Positions 1-5,992 of a stretch of 6,819 nt of DNA are shown here, one piece after another. The stretch is from an uncultured Opitutia bacterium (lineage in GTDB: Bacteria > Verrucomicrobiota > Verrucomicrobiia > Opitutales > UBA953), in assembly GCA_903895475.1 (NCBI GenBank), contig CAITUF010000117.1, forward strand, positions 1-6,819, written 5' to 3'. The notes beneath the pieces were generated by a model. That model was given only the letters and a program-made list of their open reading frames with translations, ran no database searches and was not told the DNA's origin. Within the stretch, counting starts at the first letter, position 1, and each line of letters opens with the position of its first letter. Position numbers and translations under genes: made by a program.

Positions 1-1
1 A

Positions 2-2494
2 AACCAGATGGGCAACGAGGAACGCCAAAAGGCCTACGCCTGCGATATCACTTACGGGACTGCGTCTGAGTTCGGCTTCGATTACCTGCGCGATAACGGG
101 ATGGCCCTGACTGCCGGCGAACAGGTGCAGCGCCAACACTACTTCTGCATCGTCGACGAAATCGACTCCATCCTCATCGACGAAGCCCGCACGCCGCTGA
201 TCATCTCTGGCCCAGTCACCGAAGAACGAGAACCACCGTTCATGCGCCTCGTCCCGCAGGTCAAGGTGATCGTTGACCTCCAGACCCGCTTGGCCACGCG
301 CCTCATTATCGAAGCGGAAGCCGAACTCAAGGACCTCCCTGACAACAAGGAGCCCTCGACCGACACGCTCGATAAACTCTGGCTGACCGCCAATGGGATG
401 CCCCGCAATAAATCCTTCGCCCGTCTCATGGAGAATGGCCGCTGGCGCAAACTCCTAGAGAAGCACGAAGGGGTGCTCGCGAGCAATGTCGAGAAGGACC
501 GCCGCTACCACCTCAAGGAACGCCTCTACTACGCCATCAGCGAACGCAACCACGAGTCTGACCTCACCCAGCTCGGCCGCGATACGCTTCGCCCAGGCGA
601 GCCCGATGCGTTCGTCCTGCCCGACCTCCCCACGCACTTCGTGGAGCTCGATAGCGATACCAGCCTGACCCCCGAGAAGCGTTCCGAACTACGCAGCACC
701 GCCGAGGCCGCCTATATCAAGGTTTCCGAAGACATCCACGCCATCGGCCAACTCCTCAAGGCCTTCGCCCTCTACGAAAAGGACCGCCACTACGTCGTGC
801 ATGAAGGCAAGGTCATGATCGTCGACGAGAACACCGGGCGGATCATGGCTGGCCGTCGCTGGAGCGATGGCTTGCACCAAGCGGTCGAAGCCAAGGAAGG
901 CGTCACCCTCGAGAAGGAAAACAAAACCTACGCGACCGTCACCATCCAGAACTACTTCCGGATGTATGAGAAGCTCTCCGGCATGACGGGCACGGCTGAA
1001 ACGGAAGCCACGGAGTTTAACGAAATCTACAACCTAACGGTGGTCACCATCCCGACCAACCAGCCCTGCATCCGCACCGACGCCAACGATATCGTCTTCA
1101 AGACGCGGCGCGAGAAGTACCAGTTTGTTATCAAGGAGCTCACCGACGCCAACAAGCGCGGACAACCTGTCCTCGTCGGCACAGCCTCGGTCGAAGCTTC
1201 CGAGACGCTCAGCCGCATGCTCACCCTGGCCCGAATACCGCATAAGGTGCTGAACGCCAAGCACCACGAGCAAGAAGCCGATATTGTCGCCATGGCTGGT
1301 CAGAATGGTGCCGTCACCATCGCCACCAATATGGCTGGCCGCGGTACCGACATCCGCCTCGGCGAGGGCGTGCGCGAGCTCGGCGGCCTCTACGTGCTCG
1401 GCACCGAGCGCCACGAATCCCGCCGCGTCGACCGCCAACTCCGCGGTCGTTGCTCGCGCCAAGGCGATCCGGGCCACGCGCGTTTCCTCGTCGCCCTTGA
1501 GGACGACTTGATGCGCCTGTTCTCCAATGCAGGCATTATCTCCTCGCTGCTGGAAAAATCCTTCAAGGAAGGTGAGCCGCTCGAGCACCCCTTACTCGAC
1601 CGCTCCATCGGGACGGCTCAGAAACGTGTTGAAGGCCAGAACTACACGATGCGTAAGCGCCTGCTGCAGTTCGACGACGTCCTCAACCATCAGCGCCAGA
1701 TTGTCTACGGCCTACGAAACCGTACCCTTCATGAGGCCGACACTCGAGCCAACCTGCTATCCGTGGTCGGCGAAGAAATCGAAGAGCGCCTCAAGACAGC
1801 TTACCCAGACCTCGATGCCTCCCCCGACCGCGCCGGCGCCGACGCCTTCGTGGCCTGGTTCGTCTCGACGTTCCCGATTCGCTTTGCGGTCGAGGAACTC
1901 CTCCCGCTCAACCACGACCTCGCCACCGCCTGTGTGATTAAGAAAGTCGCCGAGCTGCAGAAGAGTCGCGAGACGAACGAGTCGCCCGAGATGCTCAATT
2001 ACCTCGAGCGTCACCTCCTCCTGCGCTCGATCGACCGCAACTGGCAGAACCATCTGACGGAGATGGAAGAGCTCCGCCGCGCGGTCAACCTCCGCGGCTA
2101 CGCCCAGAAAGACCCGCTCAACGAGTACAAGACGGAAGCCTACCGCGCCTTCGTTGACCTCATGCGCCAGCTGCGGACCGACGTCTGCTCGAGCCTCTTC
2201 CGGACCGCCTCCTCCATGGAAGCACTGGAAGCTATTCTACGGACCGCCCAAGGCCAAGTCATCGCCACCGGCCCCGCTGAACCCGGTACGCCCGAAGATC
2301 AGCCGGAAGCAGAAGCGGCCCCGGAATCCATGCAGCCGAAGCAAGAACCTTTCCGCCGCAATGAAGCTAAGATTGGGCGTAACGCCGTCGTGCGTATCCG
2401 CAAGGGCGCCGAGACGCTCGACCTGAAGTGGAAGAAGGCCGAGCAAATGGTGCGCGATGAAGGTTGGGTCGTGATTGAAACGCTGTCCGAATGA
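2..2494 (+). CDS. secA: Preprotein translocase ATPase SecA (5'-partial)
   Basis: SecA is the cytoplasmic motor that uses ATP to push unfolded preproteins through SecYEG. The reading frame is open from the window edge. The first Met (nt 8) aligns inside the family, just before YACDITYGT and FGFDYLRDN, so about 160 N-terminal residues with Walker A lie outside. Counting that Met as 1: DEIDS (50-54, Walker B region) and DEARTPLIISG (59-68); a preprotein-crosslinking domain at about 69-260, roughly 80 residues longer than in E. coli; RRWSDGLHQAVEAKEGV (283-299); GMTGTAETEA (325-334); TIATNMAGRGTDI (437-449); GTERHESRRVDRQLRGR (465-481); helical scaffold QKRVEGQN and LLQFDDVLNHQR (538-563); two-helix-finger region with NLRGYAQKDP (694-703). 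The spacer between GTDI and GTERHES is short, as in Bacillus, so the E. coli-type variable insertion is absent. The tail keeps KIGRN (788-792) but has no CxCxSG zinc motif. The gene overlaps lnt by four bases. Identification is certain; the start is not in the window. Confidence 0.98.
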   Translation, partial: NQMGNEERQKAYACDITYGTASEFGFDYLRDNGMALTAGEQVQRQHYFCIVDEIDSILIDEARTPLIISGPVTEEREPPFMRLVPQVKVIVDLQTRLATRLIIEAEAELKDLPDNKEPSTDTLDKLWLTANGMPRNKSFARLMENGRWRKLLEKHEGVLASNVEKDRRYHLKERLYYAISERNHESDLTQLGRDTLRPGEPDAFVLPDLPTHFVELDSDTSLTPEKRSELRSTAEAAYIKVSEDIHAIGQLLKAFALYEKDRHYVVHEGKVMIVDENTGRIMAGRRWSDGLHQAVEAKEGVTLEKENKTYATVTIQNYFRMYEKLSGMTGTAETEATEFNEIYNLTVVTIPTNQPCIRTDANDIVFKTRREKYQFVIKELTDANKRGQPVLVGTASVEASETLSRMLTLARIPHKVLNAKHHEQEADIVAMAGQNGAVTIATNMAGRGTDIRLGEGVRELGGLYVLGTERHESRRVDRQLRGRCSRQGDPGHARFLVALEDDLMRLFSNAGIISSLLEKSFKEGEPLEHPLLDRSIGTAQKRVEGQNYTMRKRLLQFDDVLNHQRQIVYGLRNRTLHEADTRANLLSVVGEEIEERLKTAYPDLDASPDRAGADAFVAWFVSTFPIRFAVEELLPLNHDLATACVIKKVAELQKSRETNESPEMLNYLERHLLLRSIDRNWQNHLTEMEELRRAVNLRGYAQKDPLNEYKTEAYRAFVDLMRQLRTDVCSSLFRTASSMEALEAILRTAQGQVIATGPAEPGTPEDQPEAEAAPESMQPKQEPFRRNEAKIGRNAVVRIRKGAETLDLKWKKAEQMVRDEGWVVIETLSE

Positions 2495-4089
2495 CCGACC
2501 AACGTCCGGCCCCCCGCTTCTCCGACGCTTGGCTGTGCTGGGGCGGACTGGGCCTGACGGCGCTGCTCCTGTTTTTTAGTTTTCCTCCGCTCGGGCACCC
2601 CTTCGTCGCGTTCTTCGCGCTCATCCCGGCAACACTCGCCGCCGCGGCCGCGCCCGACTGGCGTCTATGGCGACGCGCGGCCTACGGCACCAGTTGGCTT
2701 CTCTGGGTCGTACTCTTAGCGTGGCTTCGCCATATTTACCCACCGCTCGGTTGGCTCGGGCTCGTACTATTGACGGCCTACTGCGCGTTGTACCCGTTCC
2801 TCTGGTTGGTGGCCCTCCGTTGGATTTTTCCGGCCTGCCGCGACGCGGGTGCACCGGCCCGCCTGCTGGCGACACTAGGCCTTGCCGGCGCCTGGGGCCT
2901 GCTCGAATGGTTGCGTACCATCGCGTTCACCGGCTTCGGTTGGCTGCCTCTCTCCGCCAGCCAACAAGGCAATGGCGTCCTGCTCACGCTCTGCGCGTGG
3001 GTCGGACCCACGGGACTCTCCATCGGCCTCGTACTCATTAACCTTGGGCTGGCCAGCTGGATTGTCCGTCTCCGCGCCCTGCGCGCCTCGGCCGATTCAC
3101 TCGAACCCCTTACGCCCACGAGTTGGTTCCAACGTTTAACGCCGGAGCTTTACTTAGGTTTAGCGGTCATCGCGGCCGGCTTCTACTGTACGCTTCAACA
3201 ACTCTCCCGCGAAGCCCCCCGACAGGAAGTGCGGATCGCGGCACTACGGACGGACTTTGATCCCACCGAAAAATGGGACAGCACTAAACTCGATAAACAT
3301 GCGAAGGCACTGAACAACCTGACCGTGGCGGCGGGGCAGGAAAAACCTGATGTCGTGCTCTGGCCCGAAGCCGCCCTCCCCCTCTCCACTGACAACGCTG
3401 GCTATGTCACGTTCCTCCGCAGCAACGTCGCGGGGGCGGGTTGCCCGCTCCTGATCGGCGCTATCGAACCGCGCAAGAACGGCTACGCGAACAGTGCCGT
3501 CGTCGTGACCGCGGAAGGCCTCGCCAAGCCGACCTACGCCAAACGACACCTCGTCCCGTTCGGCGAATACGTCCCGCTCGCCGACTGGTTACCGTTGCGC
3601 AAGGTCGTACCTATCGCGCAAGACTGCGTCCCCGGCGAAGGCGCGACGCTCCTACCCCTGACGACCCGCAGCGGCTTCACTTTCTTGGCCGGGCCCTTGG
3701 TGTGCTACGAAGACGTCTTCCCCGAACTAGCCCGCGAGCATGCTCTGGCGGGCGCCGACCTCCTCGTTGTCGTTACCAACGATGGCTGGTATGGTAACGA
3801 AGCGGGGGATGCCCAGCACACCGCGCATTCGGTGCTGATGGCGGTCGCCACGGGAATTCCCGTCGCCCGCTCTGGGAACGCCGGGTGGAGCGGGGTCATC
3901 ACCCACCGCGGCATCCTCCAACCCACCAGCATCCCGGGCGCGCCCTTAAGCGCCACCGCCCATCTCCGCCGTGACCGCGGCGAACCCACTTTTTGGGTCC
4001 GTCATGGCGATTGGGCTGTCGGCCTGGGCGGGCTGTGCTTTGGCCTGACCTATCTCTGGCGACGCCGGCGTAGCGCCCACGCAGCCTAG
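2491..4089 (+). CDS. lnt: Apolipoprotein N-acyltransferase Lnt
   Basis: Lnt is an inner-membrane enzyme that transfers a fatty acyl chain from phospholipid to the N-terminal cysteine of apolipoproteins, the last step of lipoprotein maturation. The 532-residue product is close to the E. coli length (512). It has an N-terminal set of hydrophobic segments (about 13-31, 36-54, 62-79, 86-114, 124-147, 164-191, 217-236), a periplasmic nitrilase-like domain (about 247-490) and a final membrane segment (507-523). By motif, the catalytic triad is Glu293 in WPEAALP, Lys351 in YAKRHLVPFGEYVP and Cys405 in VCYED. Other functional positions are kept: Trp262 (KW), Glu359 (FGEYVP), Tyr406 and Glu407. TNDGWYG (429-435) is also present. 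One oddity: the stretch usually written RAxExGR reads MAVATGI at 450-456, losing three charged residues. The ATG overlaps the secA stop (ATGA), which supports this start and translational coupling; no clear Shine-Dalgarno precedes it. Confidence 0.96.
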   Translation: MTDQRPAPRFSDAWLCWGGLGLTALLLFFSFPPLGHPFVAFFALIPATLAAAAAPDWRLWRRAAYGTSWLLWVVLLAWLRHIYPPLGWLGLVLLTAYCALYPFLWLVALRWIFPACRDAGAPARLLATLGLAGAWGLLEWLRTIAFTGFGWLPLSASQQGNGVLLTLCAWVGPTGLSIGLVLINLGLASWIVRLRALRASADSLEPLTPTSWFQRLTPELYLGLAVIAAGFYCTLQQLSREAPRQEVRIAALRTDFDPTEKWDSTKLDKHAKALNNLTVAAGQEKPDVVLWPEAALPLSTDNAGYVTFLRSNVAGAGCPLLIGAIEPRKNGYANSAVVVTAEGLAKPTYAKRHLVPFGEYVPLADWLPLRKVVPIAQDCVPGEGATLLPLTTRSGFTFLAGPLVCYEDVFPELAREHALAGADLLVVVTNDGWYGNEAGDAQHTAHSVLMAVATGIPVARSGNAGWSGVITHRGILQPTSIPGAPLSATAHLRRDRGEPTFWVRHGDWAVGLGGLCFGLTYLWRRRRSAHAA

Positions 4090-4119
4090 GCGAGGAAATC
4101 TGCAAGTCCGTGTCGACCT

Positions 4120-4132
4120 GCCTTAAAAAGGC
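4120..4132 (+). other. Small hairpin in the lnt-protease gap
   Basis: GCCTT, a three-base AAA loop and AAGGC form a perfect five-pair inverted repeat 31 bases after the lnt stop. The A-rich centre and lack of a following T-run make it a weak terminator candidate. It could equally be chance or a processing site between lnt and the next gene. Confidence 0.25.
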
Positions 4133-4150
4133 TTCACACTGACACCACCC

Positions 4151-4176
4151 CCACCGCGGACAAATCCGCCCCGTGG
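4151..4176 (+). other. GC-rich hairpin upstream of protease start
   Basis: GCGGA, a CAAA loop and TCCGC form a five-pair stem (4156-4169). Outer CCAC (4151-4154) pairs with GTGG (4173-4176) across an uneven internal loop. It ends 18 bases before the ATG of the aspartyl protease gene, and no T-run follows. It could be the base of a terminator, or a 5'-leader structure that affects initiation. The rest of the 105-base gap (4090-4194) shows no recognisable -35/-10 pair. Confidence 0.3.
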
Positions 4177-4194
4177 CCACGCTTACTCCTCACC

Positions 4195-5118
4195 ATGCGC
4201 CTCCTGCTTGCCTGCCTCGGCTTTTGCCTGACCGCCTCCCTTTCCGCCCAGGAGGTCAAGAAACCGAAGGACGAATTCCCAGCCTCGGGCATTGCGACCT
4301 TCAAGCTTCGAATCAAGTCGATCCCCATGGTGGCCGTAAGGGTCAATGGCGTCATCCTTAACCTCGGCGTCGACACGGGCTGCCAAGGGAGCGGCGTACT
4401 GACCGAAGCCGGTGCGCGCAAAGCCGGTATCGAAGTGGCTTTCACCTTGCCCACCATGGGTAACGATGGCCGCGGCGAGACCAGCTACGGCTACATTGAA
4501 TCGTTCGAAGGGGGCGGCGCAGTCTGGAAAGACTTTCACATGGCCATCATGCCGCTCACCGGCATGGACTTGGATGGCTTGGTGGGCGCGGACATCCTCT
4601 TCGGCAGACCCTTCTACATGGACCTCACCAATGCGGTGATGACGCTCGGCAAGACGCCCGACACTTCGGCGGCACATGAGGTCGCCATCTTTAGCCGCGG
4701 CGGACACTGTGGCGTCAATATTGAGGTCGAAGGACAGAAGGTGCCCATGATTATCGATTCGGGCGCCTCCAAGTCCTACATGAGCTCGCTCAAGTTCCGC
4801 GGCCAAACGATTTTCAAAGGCTATATCCCCGTGGCGTCCGTCCGTGGCGTCAACCTCACCCGGGTCGAAGTCTGCCAAATCAAATCCCTGCGCATTGGGG
4901 GAGCGCCGCTGACTGGGGTGGAATTCCTCCGCGACCAAGAGCACAACCTTTTGGGCAATGATTTCCTGCGAACCCACCCCATCGCGGTGGACATGGCCGC
5001 TCGTCGCTTATGGCTGTTCGAGTCACAAGGTAGCACCAAAGGCAGCAAGTCGTTTCTCCCCACTAAGGTGGGCACGCCCACGGAGCCTGCAAAGGCCACC
5101 CCAGCACCCGTCAAGTAA
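4195..5118 (+). CDS. Secreted two-lobed retropepsin-like aspartyl protease homologue
   Basis: This is a 307-residue protein with a probable Sec signal peptide: MRLLL, a hydrophobic core, and likely cleavage after LSA at residue 18. After the signal come two similar halves, each with the marks of a retropepsin-like aspartyl protease lobe. Half one has NGVILNLGVDTG, with candidate catalytic Asp60, and a later LVGADILFGRPFYMDL (129-144). Half two has EGQKVPMIIDSGAS, with candidate Asp188, and a later LLGNDFLRTHPIAVDM (252-267). Pepsin-type enzymes use one aspartate from each lobe, so a single chain could form a whole active site, but activity is inferred. Residue 63, after the first DTG, is Cys rather than the usual Ala or Ser. 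The tail (about 278-307) is Lys/Pro/Thr-rich and probably disordered. The product is likely periplasmic or exported; its substrate is unknown. It follows lnt by 105 bases on the same strand, and no Shine-Dalgarno sequence is visible before the ATG. Confidence 0.82.
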   Translation: MRLLLACLGFCLTASLSAQEVKKPKDEFPASGIATFKLRIKSIPMVAVRVNGVILNLGVDTGCQGSGVLTEAGARKAGIEVAFTLPTMGNDGRGETSYGYIESFEGGGAVWKDFHMAIMPLTGMDLDGLVGADILFGRPFYMDLTNAVMTLGKTPDTSAAHEVAIFSRGGHCGVNIEVEGQKVPMIIDSGASKSYMSSLKFRGQTIFKGYIPVASVRGVNLTRVEVCQIKSLRIGGAPLTGVEFLRDQEHNLLGNDFLRTHPIAVDMAARRLWLFESQGSTKGSKSFLPTKVGTPTEPAKATPAPVK

Positions 5119-5130
5119 GCGGAATGCTTA
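5116..5130. terminator. Possible shared hairpin between convergent genes
   Basis: TAAGC, a five-base loop and GCTTA form a perfect inverted repeat. Its outer ends are the two TAA stop codons of the converging protease gene (+) and acidic-protein gene (-). The position suits a bidirectional terminator. However, the stem has only five pairs, two of them GC, and no T-run follows on either strand, so it is weak. Confidence 0.3.
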
Positions 5131-5868
5131 GCGACGGCGACCGCTGCTCGCACCGCCAGCGGGGCCACTGCCCTCTTCGCCTTCGGCTTCCTCAGGGGCT
5201 TCTTCGTCGTCCCACTTGAGTTCCTTGTCGAGCTTCTCGTCGTCTTCGACTTCAGGGAGGTCAGAGATTTCTTCCGCGGCGGACGTGGCGCGCGCTGGCT
5301 TATCATCATCGTCATCTTCACCGGGGACCTCATGGCCCAGCGGAACAAACTCTAGGATGTCAGTGATTTCTTCGAACGCATGAATATCACGGCCTTCGAT
5401 GAGGGCCTGATTGCGCAGTTCGCTGAGCTGTTCATCGACGTCTTCAACCGTGAGCTTTTGCTCTAGCTTGATCGTGTCGTTGATGAGCTTCACGCGGAGG
5501 CGCATGATGTGCTCGAGAAAGTCGGCGTAGGAACCCTTGTCGCCGTCTTTGACATTCGGGAGGGCAAAGAGCTGCTCTTCGGAGTCAAGGATGTGCTCCG
5601 CCACGCGGGCCAGGCGAACGGTTTCATCCTTCTCGACGGAGTGGACCTGAAAAGTAATAAAGGCCGCTTCCAGAATCTCGTTCGAGAGGCCGTACTCGCG
5701 GAGCGGGTCCATCATGTCGAGGACCCACGGGAGCTGGAACGGGTCGAGGATGCCGAGGCCGTCGGGCTCGTAGTGCTTAGGGTCGGAATTTTCCTTCACC
5801 CACCAGGTCCCTTTATCCTTACTTAAACGGATGGTACACCAAAGCAGCTTGGAAGTCGTGGCAGCCAT
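5128..5868 (-). CDS. Uncharacterised protein with long acidic C-terminal tail
   Basis: I do not recognise this 246-residue family. There is no signal peptide or membrane segment, so it is probably cytoplasmic. The first 60 residues are rich in Trp and Pro (LLWCTIRLS, GTWWVKE, DPFQLPWVL). Residues 61-178 look mostly helical, with amphipathic stretches such as FLEHIMRLRVKLIND (117-131) and VEDVDEQLSELRNQALIE (141-158). From 183 the chain becomes low-complexity and strongly acidic (DDDDD at 185-189, DDEEAPEEAEGEE at 220-232), then a Gly/Ser/Ala stretch, ending in GRRR. The ATG at 5868 was chosen because residues upstream in the same open frame (TTG at 5943) look like translated non-coding DNA; neither start has a good ribosome site. 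Amino-acid-like composition, a convergent 9-base junction with the protease gene and divergence from pyrD support a real gene. An acidic tail could serve binding to basic proteins or ribosomes, but no function is assigned. Confidence 0.8.
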   Translation of the reverse strand: MAATTSKLLWCTIRLSKDKGTWWVKENSDPKHYEPDGLGILDPFQLPWVLDMMDPLREYGLSNEILEAAFITFQVHSVEKDETVRLARVAEHILDSEEQLFALPNVKDGDKGSYADFLEHIMRLRVKLINDTIKLEQKLTVEDVDEQLSELRNQALIEGRDIHAFEEITDILEFVPLGHEVPGEDDDDDKPARATSAAEEISDLPEVEDDEKLDKELKWDDEEAPEEAEGEEGSGPAGGASSGRRR

Positions 5869-5992
5869 GGGGGGTTGATGTGCCCAAGTCTGGCGGGGAG
5901 TCAAGAGGGGTCGAAACAGTCCTTTCACCCAAAGGGCTCCCAAGTCGCCTTCTCCGCTTTCCTTCCGCGTTTTCCTCCTTTAACTGCAGGGG
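5869..5992. promoter_or_regulatory. Divergent intergenic region between acidic-protein gene and pyrD
   Basis: This 124-base gap separates two genes read in opposite directions, so it should hold a promoter for each. I cannot pick a convincing -35/-10 pair on either strand. Visible structure: an eight-base direct repeat CCCAAGTC at 5883-5890 and 5939-5946; a five-pair inverted repeat CCTTT/AAAGG (5921-5935); and a strongly pyrimidine-rich run on the + strand (about 5947-5980) leading to pyrD. The run includes CCTCCTTT at 5974-5981. Confidence 0.5.

Noticed and set aside
8..10. ATG at the left edge as the secA start
   Set aside because: The frame is open upstream, and this Met aligns inside SecA after the ATP-binding Walker A region, so it is an internal codon of a gene cut by the window edge.
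1034..1588. 184-codon open frame on the minus strand inside secA
   Set aside because: It is antisense to the most conserved SecA motifs, and its composition is that of a shadow frame (Ala, Glu, Leu, Val-rich without motifs).
4183..4977. 264-codon open frame on the minus strand opposite the protease gene
   Set aside because: It is antisense to a gene with a signal peptide and two D[TS]G motifs, and its translation is His/Gly/Asp-rich with no recognisable domain, typical of a GC-rich shadow frame.
5509..5826. 105-codon open frame on the plus strand
   Set aside because: It is antisense to the acidic-protein gene, whose Asp/Glu-rich and helical composition is far more protein-like on the minus strand.
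5869..5943. N-terminal extension of the acidic-protein gene to a TTG at 5943
   Set aside because: The 25 extra residues look unlike the rest of the protein and use a rare start. An AAGG lies a few bases before the TTG, and GGGAG precedes an in-frame GTG at 5928, so an upstream start is not fully excluded, but the ATG at 5868 is simpler.
5973..5979. Strong AGGAGG on the minus strand
   Set aside because: No ATG, GTG or TTG lies within normal spacing downstream; the nearest start-like codon is about 30 bases away. It is best read as part of the C/T-rich pyrD leader.
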